This document shows positions 10,339 through 19,042 of a stretch of 49,786 nucleotides of DNA, piece after piece. The DNA comes from Leyella lascolaii. Its GTDB lineage: Bacteria > Bacteroidota > Bacteroidia > Bacteroidales > Bacteroidaceae. The stretch is taken from contig NZ_LT556036.1 in the NCBI RefSeq assembly GCF_900079775.1, positions 447,447 through 497,232 on the forward strand, given 5' to 3'. The translations under genes and the position numbers were made by a program. The notes under the pieces are model-generated. The model made no database searches, was not told where the DNA came from, and saw only the letters and a program-made list of their open reading frames with translations. Each line of letters starts with the position of its first letter. Within the stretch, counting starts at the first letter, position 1.

Positions 10339-10457
10339 GCCAGTAGAGACGCAAAATTTTGCGTCTCCCGAGGAGCCATGCGCAATTTATCCCAGTTATA
10401 ATCAGCGTGTTGTAATAGCGTTTCCTGCTTGTGAGACGCAAGATTTTGCGTCTCTAC
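10339..10457. repeat. Palindromic repeat, unit 2 of 2
   Basis: Palindromes at 10346-10367 (perfect) and 10433-10454 (one central mismatch). Offsets from unit 1 are 176 bases for both, so there are no indels between copies. Differences cluster in two short patches (10369-10371 and about 10411-10425). An extra 11-bp inverted repeat, CGCTATTACAA (10320-10330) with TTGTAATAGCG (10410-10420), is peculiar to this copy and encloses its first palindrome. Confidence 0.85.
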
Positions 10458-10459
10458 TT

Positions 10460-11090
10460 TATATGTCGCGCTTTTTTATATGTATCCTTTGCGCCACCGC
10501 AGTATGAAAAATCGCATGACACGAAAGTTGTCCGACATCGCCATATGGAATATTCCGTTATGTGCATTCCGTATTAATACATATGACAAAATAAACAATG
10601 CCAACCTCATGATACCGCTCTATTTATTCGCGAACGGCATTTCCGGTGAAAATACGCGGGTTTTGAGCATTTTGTGAAATTATTTGATATACAGCGGTTT
10701 ACGTATTTGTGTATCACGGAACAGCTGATTCCGCTTTACGAAAAAGCCTTTCCAGTGTTGCGGAAAAGCCCGTTTGGGGTGATGACATGTAACGTTTTGC
10801 AGTGCGTAAAAGGCATTTTCATGACTGCGTGTCGCTATTTCCGTATATCAAAAAGCCAGTTTGGGAATTTCGGGAACAAATATTCGGTAATCTGGGATAT
10901 ACGAAAATGTATATAGGTAACCACCACACAATGTTTCCGATTCTGTTTTGAGAAATATTTTTGTCAATATTTTTTACTTCCCGTTATGTGTAAATTTTCA
11001 TTTTAAAAGATATGCCACTCTATTCTGAACATATGAATGCATCTACTTCTGAAATTATGACAGGTGAAACTTTTGGTTTATTGCAAGAAG
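10460..11090. other. Long region without a convincing gene
   Basis: Short open frames exist (for example an 80-codon frame at 10674-10916, MKLFDIQRFTYLCITEQLIP...), but they show no domain, no export signal, odd composition and no promoter match. The block at about 10640-10930 is less AT-rich than its flanks and contains imperfect complementary words (GCGGTTTACG, CGCTTTACG, TTGCGGAAAAGCC). From memory it resembles repeated extragenic sequence in Prevotella genomes rather than a gene. I see no RNA gene that I can name. Confidence 0.4.
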
Positions 11091-11098
11091 AAAAACAG
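11091..11098. repeat. Left target-site duplication of the deleted IS
   Basis: AAAAACAG, repeated exactly at 11448-11455 on the other side of the element. Confidence 0.85.
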
Positions 11099-11447
11099 GG
11101 GTCAGTAGATTTTTAGTGGGGATAGGCATACAGTTTAGCAATACGGAATAAGAAAAACTTCTTGTCAACAACTCCCCTGAGATTCGCTCTGAAGAGTTTG
11201 ATTTTAGCGTTGAATGATTCAGCGAGCGCATTTGATGAACGGTTGTTGTAGAGGATTCATCTTCTCGTCCAGGCTGATGTGTATCTCTCCGGTGGTTTGC
11301 TCAATGCCAACTATCGAAAAGTAATCCAATATCTGTGTGGGCAGTACGATACCGGCCAACATATTCAAATAATCTTTTTCCATACTGCAAAGTAAAGGAC
11401 TTTTCGATTTTCTTACAAATTTATCCCCACTAAATTTCTACTGACCC
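11099..11447. mobile_element. Internally deleted IS (MITE-like), probably ISL3/ISAon1-type
   Basis: A 349-bp element bounded by inverted repeats. The left end begins GGGTCAGTAG and continues ATTTTTAGTGGGGATA; the reverse complement of the right end is GGGTCAGTAG followed by AAATTTAGTGGGGATA, so only two positions differ over the first 26. It is flanked by an exact 8-bp duplication AAAAACAG, a length typical of ISL3-family insertions. On the minus strand it still encodes the first ~43 and last ~46 residues of a transposase, joined out of frame, so most of the gene was deleted while both ends stayed intact. It cannot move by itself but could be mobilised by an intact relative. Family assignment rests on remembered motifs and the duplication length. 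Confidence 0.85.
11113..11383 (-). pseudogene. Transposase remnant: N- and C-termini fused after internal deletion
   Basis: From the ATG at 11383 the minus strand reads MEKDYLNMLAGIVLPTQILD...GIEQTTGEIHISLDEKMN, resembling the N-terminal region of ISAon1-type transposases. Near 11250-11262 the frame changes, and the other frame then reads YNNRSSNALAESFNAKIKLF...RGVVDKKFFLFRIAKLYAYPH and stops at 11113-11115 inside the terminal repeat. The NALAESFNAKIK...FFLFR motif is the conserved C-terminus of these transposases, carrying the last catalytic acidic residue (E of AESF). Roughly 1 kb of central coding sequence must be missing. Confidence 0.85.
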
Positions 11448-11455
11448 AAAAACAG
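11448..11455. repeat. Right target-site duplication of the deleted IS
   Basis: AAAAACAG, the exact partner of 11091-11098. Its perfect conservation points to a fairly recent insertion. Confidence 0.85.
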
Positions 11456-11528
11456 GGCTTATTAATTGGTGTTTATCTGTATAACGATAATAAGCTTTCT
11501 TAAATATAGAGTGATGCCGGAGCATCCG

Positions 11529-12017
11529 TTAATGTCGTTTCATTTCCAGAATTGGAAACGGATTTCCTGCGTCGTCAAACTCATTGCGTTTGAACACCTT
11601 GAACCCCATGTGTTCGTAGAATCTACGGGCATTAGGATTCTGTTCATTGACATTAACAAACTCTATGTCCAATTTATCAAATGCAATTTTGATGAAAACC
11701 TTGCCCAAACCTTTCCTGAAACAGTCCGGATGGAGAAATAGCATCTCAATTTTACGGTTTTGAATACCCATAAAACCGACCGGACGCTGCCGGTCTTCCA
11801 TCACCCATAGGGTTTCTATTCCACGCAATGCATCTTCGGCTTGTGGTGTAAGGCGAATGATATCGTCTTCTGTGAGAAAATGATGGCTCGCACGTACGGA
11901 TGATTTCCATATGTCCGATAATGTGTCTATCATCATCGGAGTTCTTTTATCCTTTTCAATTTCGAGTACCACGACACCGGATTCATTTATATATATTGTC
12001 TGAGATGATTCGTTCAT
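11529..12017 (-). CDS. GNAT-family N-acetyltransferase (YjaB-like)
   Basis: 162 residues with the GNAT fold. The acetyl-CoA-binding region is visible as IEMLFLHPDCFRKGLGKVFI (R/Q-x-x-G-x-G/A equivalent: RKGLGK), followed by VNVNEQNPNARRFYEHMGF, the usual 'N..A..FY.k.GF' motif B. The N-terminus (SDIWKSSVRASHHFLTEDDI) matches the YjaB/YjgM-like small-molecule acetyltransferases. The substrate cannot be read from sequence. It stands alone between the deleted IS and the PBP gene; the ATG at 12017 gives the longest family-like product, though a shorter start at one of the tandem Met codons (MMIDTLS) is possible. No clear TAnnTTTG box lies upstream. Confidence 0.85.
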   Translation of the reverse strand: MNESSQTIYINESGVVVLEIEKDKRTPMMIDTLSDIWKSSVRASHHFLTEDDIIRLTPQAEDALRGIETLWVMEDRQRPVGFMGIQNRKIEMLFLHPDCFRKGLGKVFIKIAFDKLDIEFVNVNEQNPNARRFYEHMGFKVFKRNEFDDAGNPFPILEMKRH

Positions 12018-12127
12018 TTTGTTGCTGAGTTAAGATGTTGTAATCAGAATTGCGTTATTCAGTTCGACATACTTACATATATGCCTGTCATCCATTTATT
12101 TCCATACAGCAGTGACATCTTTATACC

Positions 12128-12181
12128 GTTTCCCGCTTTTGCCAGACGTATACAGCTATATCTTCGACAAAAGCGGGAAAC
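12128..12181 (-). terminator. Stem-loop between the PBP gene and the acetyltransferase gene
   Basis: GTTTCCCGCTTTTG (12128-12141) is perfectly complementary to CAAAAGCGGGAAAC (12168-12181), giving a 14-bp stem around 26 bases. It lies about 110 bases beyond the PBP stop on the minus strand. There is no strong T tract, so it may be a transcript-end hairpin or a small extragenic palindrome. Confidence 0.5.
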
Positions 12182-12293
12182 AGGTTGTTTGACAGCATCC
12201 GAAATGTGGAGGATTTATAATGAACTGATTGTGTTTAACGACAAGTTCTGTTTATTATAACTCATGTATCACTCAAATCATTATATCCATGTG

Positions 12294-14801
12294 CTATAAA
12301 TCCTCAAGCTTTACTTCCTCCTCTTTAACCGGACGCAGTTCTTTTTTCTCTTTTTTATTATCTTTATGGTTTTCCTTGTTATTATTACTTCCACTACTCA
12401 AGTTGCTATGTTTTACATTTTCTACGGGAGTTTCACTGTTCTCTGTTACTTCAGTTGTAACCTCAGTACTGTCAGTTTCCAGAGTATCGGTTTTTGCCGT
12501 GGCATAGTAACTCGGGCAATTGTACATACTGTAAGAAATGTCACTGTCTTTGGGTTTACCGAACTTTGCGTGATATTGTTTAAATGCCGGATCGGAAAGC
12601 AGGGAACTAAGGAAGTATCCGCATATAGGCAATGCCGTTCTGCTTCCTTGTCCGAGCGCGCCCGTACGGAAGTGTATGCTTCGGTATTCTCCACCTACCC
12701 AGGCTCCAACAACGAGTTTCGGGCTTACACCCATAAACCATGCGTCAGAATGATTGTTTGACGTTCCAGTCTTGCCGCCCCATTCTGTATCGTTGTATTT
12801 TCCGACATATCCCCATAGGCTTTGTGAAGTACCTCCCGGTTCTCTCAGTCCTCCGAGGAGCATCTGTTGCATAAGGAATGCGGACTTATACGGAATGACC
12901 TGTGTTTCTTCAGTAGGACAGGTGTAAACTTCTTTACCATCCTTGTCTATTATTTTCACAACAAGTACAGGTGCGACATGTTTGCCGTCGTTCGAAACAG
13001 TGCAATATGCATTGGTCAACTCCAGAAGATTAACATCGCTTGAGCCGAGTGCAAGCGACGGTGCATCATCAAGCGGACTTTGAATACCCATCTTGTTCGC
13101 TGTTTCAATGATTCTTTTTATACCCATCTCCTGTCCGAGTCTGACGGCAATGGAATTGATGCTTCTTGCGAATGCGCTCTTTAACGGCATGGAGTCTCCT
13201 GTGAAATATCCATTTGCATTTGACGGAGTCCATTTCACGACATCTTTTTTCTGCTTGTCATAAACCTCCATGCTGAAGTACTCGTCCCTTCTTTTATCAC
13301 ACGGTGTGAGTCCTTGGTTCATTGCCTCGGTGTATACAAAAAGCTTGAACGTTGAACCGGGCTGTCTCATGGCTGTTACCTTATCATATTTCCATGAGTT
13401 GAAATCTATGTCTCCTACCCATGCCTTTACCGCTCCTGTCTGAGGTTCCATTGCCACAAACGAGCAGTGCATGAATCTTACCATGTAACGTATGGAGTCC
13501 ATTGTGGACATTTCTTTTTCGATTACTCCTTTGTCATAGTCAAACAGTTTGACTTTATGAGGTTTGTTAAGATAGTATGTTATAGAGTCCGGATTGTTTG
13601 GAAACCTCGCAAGTAGATTCTTATATACAGGTTGTTTCTTGGCGATGTCCTCTATAAAATTAGGAATGACCTGATGTCTCTCGTCTCTCCATGGATCTTC
13701 TTTTCCCCAATGATTATTGAAGTTGCGCTGTACAATCTTCATCTGTTTCAATGCCGCCTGTTCGGCATAGCGTTGCATGCGCGTGTCTATTGTTGTGTAT
13801 ATCTTGAGACCATCGTTGTACAAATCATAATTATTCTCGTCACACCAGTCTCTCAAATAGTTGGCAACCGCCTCGCGGAAATATAGGGCCTGACCGTCAT
13901 AGTTGCCCTCGACACTATAGTTCAGCTTGATTGGTATCTGACACAGAGAGTCATATTCCACACGCGTTATGTCACCGTGCTTCACCATGTTGTTAAGAAC
14001 TATGTTACGGCGTTTCAGACTATTATCGGGATTGGCTATGGGATTATAATAGGTTGTTGCCTTCAGCATACCGACAAGCACGGCGACCTGTTCTGTCGTG
14101 ATGTCTGCCGGTGTGGTGTTAAAGTATGTCTTGCATGCAGTCTTTATACCGAATGCGTTGGAGCCGAAGTCTACCGTATTGGCATACATGGTAAGAATGT
14201 CTTTCTTATCGTAAAGATATTCTATCTTTGTGGCGATGATCCATTCCTTGCTTTTCATTATAAGCATTCTTACGCCTGGTATCTTTCCCAACAACCCGGT
14301 GGAGTATTGGGTGCGTACCCTGAACATATTCTTGGCAAGTTGCTGGGTTATCGTGGAAGCTCCACGTGCATCATTCCTCAGTATGGCATCCTTGGCAGCG
14401 GCAAAAAGACCTATCACGTCAATTCCATGATGACTGTAGAAACGTTCGTCCTCGGTATCGATGAGCGCTTTCCAGAATGCCGGATTTACATCCTCATATT
14501 TTACCGGAGTTCTGTTCTCGTTAAAAAACTTGCCAATCAGAACACCGTCTGCACTGTATATTTCGGACGCCTGATTAGTGCTGGGATTCTTTATTTGAGA
14601 GAATCCTGGCGATTTTCCGAAAAGCCAGAGAAAGTTCATATCCACCATACCCAAATATATGATGAACGCAATTATGCATGACGCAAGTCCGACTGCGGTC
14701 TTTATATACCATGCTTTGTTTTTATATAAGCTTCTGTACCATTTGAAAAAAGATGTGACAGACTGTCTACACCATTGCAGAATGTTCTTAAATGTGCTCA
14801 T
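12294..14801 (-). CDS. Class A penicillin-binding protein (peptidoglycan glycosyltransferase/transpeptidase)
   Basis: 835 residues. One membrane segment (about 34-51) is followed by a glycosyltransferase family 51 domain with TEDERFYSHHGID (catalytic Glu117) and GASTITQQLAKNMF. The transpeptidase domain has all three penicillin-binding motifs: PGSTFK (Ser483, Lys486), SIN (547-549) and GGKTGTS (Lys677). It polymerises and cross-links peptidoglycan from the periplasmic side of the inner membrane. The C-terminus is a polar, Thr/Glu then Lys-rich tail (TDSTEVTTEVTENSE..., KKEKKELRPVKEEEVK) of low complexity. It follows miaA by 37 bases, but a promoter-like TACATTTG sits in that gap. It is PBP1A/MrcA-like; I leave the symbol blank because paralogs are common in Bacteroidales. 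Confidence 0.93.
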   Translation of the reverse strand: MSTFKNILQWCRQSVTSFFKWYRSLYKNKAWYIKTAVGLASCIIAFIIYLGMVDMNFLWLFGKSPGFSQIKNPSTNQASEIYSADGVLIGKFFNENRTPVKYEDVNPAFWKALIDTEDERFYSHHGIDVIGLFAAAKDAILRNDARGASTITQQLAKNMFRVRTQYSTGLLGKIPGVRMLIMKSKEWIIATKIEYLYDKKDILTMYANTVDFGSNAFGIKTACKTYFNTTPADITTEQVAVLVGMLKATTYYNPIANPDNSLKRRNIVLNNMVKHGDITRVEYDSLCQIPIKLNYSVEGNYDGQALYFREAVANYLRDWCDENNYDLYNDGLKIYTTIDTRMQRYAEQAALKQMKIVQRNFNNHWGKEDPWRDERHQVIPNFIEDIAKKQPVYKNLLARFPNNPDSITYYLNKPHKVKLFDYDKGVIEKEMSTMDSIRYMVRFMHCSFVAMEPQTGAVKAWVGDIDFNSWKYDKVTAMRQPGSTFKLFVYTEAMNQGLTPCDKRRDEYFSMEVYDKQKKDVVKWTPSNANGYFTGDSMPLKSAFARSINSIAVRLGQEMGIKRIIETANKMGIQSPLDDAPSLALGSSDVNLLELTNAYCTVSNDGKHVAPVLVVKIIDKDGKEVYTCPTEETQVIPYKSAFLMQQMLLGGLREPGGTSQSLWGYVGKYNDTEWGGKTGTSNNHSDAWFMGVSPKLVVGAWVGGEYRSIHFRTGALGQGSRTALPICGYFLSSLLSDPAFKQYHAKFGKPKDSDISYSMYNCPSYYATAKTDTLETDSTEVTTEVTENSETPVENVKHSNLSSGSNNNKENHKDNKKEKKELRPVKEEEVKLEDL

Positions 14802-14820
14802 TATTGATTATGATTTTGTG

Positions 14821-14828
14821 CAAATGTA
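14821..14828 (-). promoter_or_regulatory. Possible -7 box for the PBP gene
   Basis: Minus-strand TACATTTG (14828-14821) fits TAnnTTTG, 20 bases before the PBP start codon and inside the miaA-PBP gap. A clear TTTG partner at 19-20 bases upstream is lacking, so a separate promoter is only suggested. Confidence 0.35.
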
Positions 14829-14838
14829 CAAAATTTGT

Positions 14839-15741
14839 TTATTCACATAGATTATTTTCTATATAATTTATGATTTCTTTAATATTGTGTGGGGCAAACC
14901 ATCTGACTGTATTGTCGCGCTTGAACCATGTCTGCTGTTTCCTGCAATAGCGGCGTGTGTTGCTTTGTATTCGGCGTATCGCCTCATCCAGAGAGATATT
15001 ACCGTCAAAATATTCGAACAGTTCCTTATAACCTACTGTGTTTAATGAATTGTAGTGTCTGTAAGGATAAACACGTTTTGCTTCTTCAAGAAATCCTTGA
15101 CTTAACATATCTATAACCCTTGTATTGATACGGTTATAAATGTACTCACGCTCTGCTGTAAGTCCTATCTTAACAATGTTGAAAGGACGCTCTTTTCGTT
15201 GTCTCTTCAGATATGACGAATAGGTATTTCCTGTCATATGACATATCTCGAGTGCATGAATAACTCTGCGTGGATTCTTTTTATCTATAAGTTTCCAATG
15301 GTCATAGTCAAGTGTTTTCAGCTCGTCCACAAGAGCCTCAAGCCCTTCGGTTTCAAGGCGTTCTTTCATTATTTTTCTTGTGGTGTCGTCAATTGTCGGT
15401 ATGTCATCAATGCCATTGCATACAGTATCTATATACATCATACTGCCACCACTCATAAGTGCAATAGAATTCTCTTGAAACATATCGTTCAAGAGAGCCA
15501 TTACGTCAGCTTCAAACATTGAAGCGTTATAATAATCTGATATATGAAGGTTTCCTACAAAAAAATGCTTTACTCTCGTCTGTTGTTCCTTGGTAGGTGC
15601 CGCAGTTCCAATGGGTATTTCTGCATACATCTGCCGTGAATCCGCATTGATTATCGGAATATTAAAGTGTTCTGCAACTTCTATTGCAACTTTTGTCTTA
15701 CCAATACCTGTCGGTCCTATAATAACAATGAGAGTATTCAT
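14839..15741 (-). CDS. miaA: tRNA dimethylallyltransferase
   Basis: 300 residues. MiaA adds the dimethylallyl group to N6 of A37 in tRNAs that read codons starting with U. The P-loop GPTGIGKT (9-16) and the substrate motif NADSRQMY (32-39, Asp34) are in place, then a typical R-rich region (NPRRVIHALEIC) and the C-terminal RIQSNTRRYCRKQQTWFKRD stretch that contacts tRNA. Its start codon directly abuts the lpxA stop (15742-15744), so it is co-transcribed with the lipid A genes. No oddities. Confidence 0.96.
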   Translation of the reverse strand: MNTLIVIIGPTGIGKTKVAIEVAEHFNIPIINADSRQMYAEIPIGTAAPTKEQQTRVKHFFVGNLHISDYYNASMFEADVMALLNDMFQENSIALMSGGSMMYIDTVCNGIDDIPTIDDTTRKIMKERLETEGLEALVDELKTLDYDHWKLIDKKNPRRVIHALEICHMTGNTYSSYLKRQRKERPFNIVKIGLTAEREYIYNRINTRVIDMLSQGFLEEAKRVYPYRHYNSLNTVGYKELFEYFDGNISLDEAIRRIQSNTRRYCRKQQTWFKRDNTVRWFAPHNIKEIINYIENNLCE

Positions 15742-16512
15742 TTAGCGAATGATCCCACGTTTTGATGATTCTACAAAATCTATGATGTATTGTATTTCTT
15801 TCGTAATTTGTATGTTTCTTTTTATTTCCAAGATTCCTTCAGCCAGAATCCCTTTGGAATATAATAATCTGTATGCGTTATGGATAAGGTCTATCAGTTC
15901 ATTGGAAAAGCCTCTTCGGCGAAGTCCGACAAGGTTTATACCGGCATATCTGATTGGCTCTTTTCCTGCTATAATATATGGCGGAATGTCTTGGCTGAAA
16001 CGGCTTCCACCCTGAATCATAACATATCCGCCTATATGACAGAATTGATGGCATAATACAGCACCGCTTATGACAGCATTGCTGTCAACGACCACTTCTC
16101 CTGCAAATTTTGTTGAATTGCCGATAATCAGATTATCACCAAGGATGCAGTCGTGGGCAACATGCACTGTTTCCATAAGCAGATTGTTGTTTCCTACCTT
16201 TGTTGTCCCTTTTGAGGCTGTGCCTCGTGATATTGTCACATTTTCCCTTATACTGTTTTTATTGCCTATCTCACAGGTTGTTGATTCCCCGCGATATTTC
16301 AGATCTTGCGGTTTTGTGGAAATGCTTGCTCCCGGAAATATCTCATTTTCATTGCCAATACGTGCACCGTTGTGTATTGTCACACTGTTCATCAGGACAT
16401 TATTGTCACCAATAACTACATCTTTGTCTATACAGCAGAAAGGTCCTATAATATTATTATCTCCAATTTGAGCTTCCGGATGAATGTATGCTAATGGACT
16501 TATCTGATTCAT
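15742..16512 (-). CDS. lpxA: Acyl-ACP--UDP-N-acetylglucosamine O-acyltransferase
   Basis: 256 residues forming a left-handed parallel beta-helix of hexapeptide repeats (for example IGDNNIIGPF, IGNENEIFPG, VGNNNLLMET), then an alpha-helical C-terminus. LpxA transfers a 3-hydroxyacyl chain to UDP-GlcNAc, the first step of lipid A synthesis. The catalytic His is His120 in VHVAHDCILG. The family's PQDLKYRGE segment (69-76) is present. It is 14 bases downstream of lpxC/fabZ and abuts miaA. Confidence 0.96.
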   Translation of the reverse strand: MNQISPLAYIHPEAQIGDNNIIGPFCCIDKDVVIGDNNVLMNSVTIHNGARIGNENEIFPGASISTKPQDLKYRGESTTCEIGNKNSIRENVTISRGTASKGTTKVGNNNLLMETVHVAHDCILGDNLIIGNSTKFAGEVVVDSNAVISGAVLCHQFCHIGGYVMIQGGSRFSQDIPPYIIAGKEPIRYAGINLVGLRRRGFSNELIDLIHNAYRLLYSKGILAEGILEIKRNIQITKEIQYIIDFVESSKRGIIR

Positions 16513-16526
16513 TTTTGATATGTTTC

Positions 16527-17906
16527 TTATTTGTTTTTAACTATCTGGGCTGTAAAAGTTGCTTCTGACGCAATGTGGTCTCCAACAAACACGTAGCCTT
16601 TCATTGAAGAGATGCCATGACGCAATGGGGCAAGTAAGTCAACCTTGAATATTAAAGTGTCTCCCGGAACAACCTTCTGTCTGAACTTAACTTCATCTAT
16701 TTTAATGAAGTATGTTGACCAACGTTCCGGCTCTTCAACAGTGTTAAGTACAAGCAGTCCTCCGCACTGAGCCATTGCCTCAATCTGGAGAACACCAGGC
16801 ATAACGGGTTCTTGCGGAAAATGTCCGACAAAAAACGGTTCGTTGCTTGTAACATTCTTTATACCGACAATACTTGTCGCACCCAAAGAAATGACTTTGT
16901 CGACAAGTTGCATGGGATAGCGATGAGGCAAAAGTTCACGAATGCGAATATTGTCCATTATTGGTGTCTCATTCGGATTGTATATAGGAGCCTGCACTTC
17001 ATGCTTGCGTATTTCCTTACGCATCTGACGTGCAAATTTATTATTGATCGTATGTCCGGGACGTGTCGCTATAATCCTGCCTTTTATGGGTTTACCTATC
17101 AAAGCCATATCACCGATTATATCCAACAGCTTATGGCGTGTGCATTCGTTTTCCCAAACCAATGGTTTATGCTGGATATAGCCTAATTCTGATGCATTAC
17201 GGTGCTCAACTTTAAGCATATCAGCCAATTTATCCAACCTTTCTTGCGTGGTCTGCTGTTCATATATTACGATGGCGTTATCCAAATCGCCTCCCTTTAT
17301 GAGGTTTGCATTTAACAGTGGCTCTATGTCACGTACAAAAACAAAAGTTCTGGCTGGAGCTATCTCTGTTGCAAAGTCATTTATCTTGTCTAATGTTGCA
17401 AATTGACTGTTAATGAATTTGGAATTAAAGGAACACATTGCCGTAAGACTGAAGTCATCATCAGGCAGGATGGTGATACACGAACTTCCATCTTTGATTT
17501 CAATCTTATGTCGTATAATATACCAATCTTTTGGGGCATTGAGTTCCTCTACACCTATTTCCTGTATTTTCTGTATATACATCGCAGCACTGCCGTCAAG
17601 AATAGGAAACTCCGGACCGTTAACTTGTATAAAACAGTTGTCTATTCCCAATGCGTAAAGCGCAGCCAATCCGTGTTCGACCGTGGAGATACGTATGTTT
17701 CCTTTTCCAAGTACGGTTCCTCTTTGGGTATCTATTACGTTTTCTGCTACGGCATCTATTATTGGCATGCCCTCAAGATCAATACGTTGAATCTTGTATC
17801 CGGTGTTTTCCGGAGCGGGATTAAATGTTACCGTCAGACTCAATCCTGTATGCAGTCCTTTTCCACAAAGAGAAAAACTGCCTTTCAGTGACATTTGCTT
17901 CAACAT
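16527..17906 (-). CDS. lpxC/fabZ: Fused UDP-3-O-acyl-GlcNAc deacetylase / 3-hydroxyacyl-ACP dehydratase
   Basis: 459 residues in two domains. Residues 1-305 are LpxC: zinc ligands His78 (STVEHGL), His258 and Asp262 (RHKLLDIIGD) and the catalytic His285 (RPGH). Residues about 315-459 are FabZ with LPHRYPMQLVD, GHFPQEPVMPG (His362) and QIEAMAQ (Glu376). LpxC commits UDP-acyl-GlcNAc to lipid A, and FabZ dehydrates 3-hydroxyacyl-ACP for fatty-acid elongation, so one chain carries two enzymes that compete for the same hydroxyacyl pool. The fusion is well known in Bacteroidetes. It lies 7 bases after lpxD and 14 before lpxA. Confidence 0.97.
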   Translation of the reverse strand: MLKQMSLKGSFSLCGKGLHTGLSLTVTFNPAPENTGYKIQRIDLEGMPIIDAVAENVIDTQRGTVLGKGNIRISTVEHGLAALYALGIDNCFIQVNGPEFPILDGSAAMYIQKIQEIGVEELNAPKDWYIIRHKIEIKDGSSCITILPDDDFSLTAMCSFNSKFINSQFATLDKINDFATEIAPARTFVFVRDIEPLLNANLIKGGDLDNAIVIYEQQTTQERLDKLADMLKVEHRNASELGYIQHKPLVWENECTRHKLLDIIGDMALIGKPIKGRIIATRPGHTINNKFARQMRKEIRKHEVQAPIYNPNETPIMDNIRIRELLPHRYPMQLVDKVISLGATSIVGIKNVTSNEPFFVGHFPQEPVMPGVLQIEAMAQCGGLLVLNTVEEPERWSTYFIKIDEVKFRQKVVPGDTLIFKVDLLAPLRHGISSMKGYVFVGDHIASEATFTAQIVKNK

Positions 17907-17913
17907 AGTATAT

Positions 17914-18945
17914 TTATTTTTTCTTTAATTCGTCTACTTGCTTTTGCAATTCTGCAATTTGTTTGTATAATTCCGGCAGCTTGCGGAATATTGCCTGTGA
18001 CTTGAAATACTTATGTGGTTCCATCGGTGGAGTACCTATAAGTTTCTCATTTCCCTTTATGTTACCAGGCACACCGGATTGTGCTCCCAAGAAGGTCTTA
18101 TCTCCGACAGTAATGTGACCTGCCAATCCTACCTGTCCTCCGAACATACACCATGAGCCTACTTTTGTGCTTCCTGCAATACCAACCTGCGCTGACATAA
18201 CGGTATTTTCACCTATTTCAACATTGTGTGCCACTTGGACAAGATTATCTATTTTTACACCTTTTCTTATTATAGTTTGTCCCATAGTAGATCTGTCCAC
18301 ACAACTGTTAGCACCGATTTCTACGTTATCTTCTATTTTAACAATTCCAATCTGTGGAATTTTGTCATATCCATCCTGATTTGGAGCGAAGCCAAAACCG
18401 TCGGCGCCAATAACACTTCCTGAATGAATCGTTACATTATTTCCGATTTTACAATCATGATATATGGATACATTAGCATATATCAGACAGTTGTCGCCAA
18501 GACTAACATTATCTTCAATTACAGAATTGGGATATATCTGACATCCGTCTCCGATTCTGACATTATCTCCAATATAGACAAACGGACCTATATAACAGTC
18601 TTTTCCTATCAATGCTTTTGGCGATATACATGCTAAAGAATGTACTCCAGTCTTTCTTGGTTTGCTTGACTCATACAATTGCAATAACTTTGCTATACAT
18701 TCATATGCATCCTTGACACGTATCAGCGTTGCTTTTACAGACCGTTCTAATTTAACGTCCTCATTTATAAGGACAACAGATGATTTTGTATCATAAAGAT
18801 AATGAGTATATTTGGGATTTGAGAGAAAAGATATAGCACCCTCAGTACCTTCTTCTATTTTGGCAAATGTATGTACTGAAGCATTTATATCTCCCTCGAC
18901 ACGGCCTCCAACAAAGTCAGCTATCTGTTTAGCAGTAAATTCCAT
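17914..18945 (-). CDS. lpxD: UDP-3-O-(3-hydroxyacyl)glucosamine N-acyltransferase
   Basis: 343 residues: an N-terminal uridine-binding domain (1-100, [15 protein letters not shown]), a hexapeptide-repeat beta-helix ([19 protein letters not shown] and on) and a C-terminal helix ([19 protein letters not shown]) that forms the trimer coil. The catalytic His is His240 in QVAHNVEIG. It adds the second hydroxyacyl chain in lipid A synthesis. It is the first gene of the minus-strand lpx operon, with a promoter-like TATATTTG 27 bases upstream. Confidence 0.96.
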   Translation of the reverse strand: MEFTAKQIADFVGGRVEGDINASVHTFAKIEEGTEGAISFLSNPKYTHYLYDTKSSVVLINEDVKLERSVKATLIRVKDAYECIAKLLQLYESSKPRKTGVHSLACISPKALIGKDCYIGPFVYIGDNVRIGDGCQIYPNSVIEDNVSLGDNCLIYANVSIYHDCKIGNNVTIHSGSVIGADGFGFAPNQDGYDKIPQIGIVKIEDNVEIGANSCVDRSTMGQTIIRKGVKIDNLVQVAHNVEIGENTVMSAQVGIAGSTKVGSWCMFGGQVGLAGHITVGDKTFLGAQSGVPGNIKGNEKLIGTPPMEPHKYFKSQAIFRKLPELYKQIAELQKQVDELKKK

Positions 18946-18971
18946 CTTCCTTTCTTTCTTATTATATCTTG

Positions 18972-18979
18972 CAAATATA
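18972..18979 (-). promoter_or_regulatory. Likely -7 box of the lpx operon
   Basis: Minus-strand TATATTTG (18979-18972) fits TAnnTTTG and is followed by GC, as often seen. The upstream -33 box is weak. It would start the lpxD-lpxC/fabZ-lpxA-miaA transcript. Confidence 0.45.
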
Positions 18980-19042
18980 ATAAAATTAATTTATAATATA
19001 TACATAGCTTGATAATATTCCGTAATGCGATAATAATTTGCC

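Noticed and set aside
10170..10454. Four evenly spaced palindromes that could be taken for a small CRISPR array
   Set aside because: The 65-67-base sequences between them are conserved between units rather than unique spacers, and no cas genes are present; it is a tandem palindromic repeat.
10674..10916. 80-codon open frame (MKLFDIQRF...)
   Set aside because: No promoter, domain or export signal; the DNA looks like repeated extragenic sequence, so I did not call a gene.
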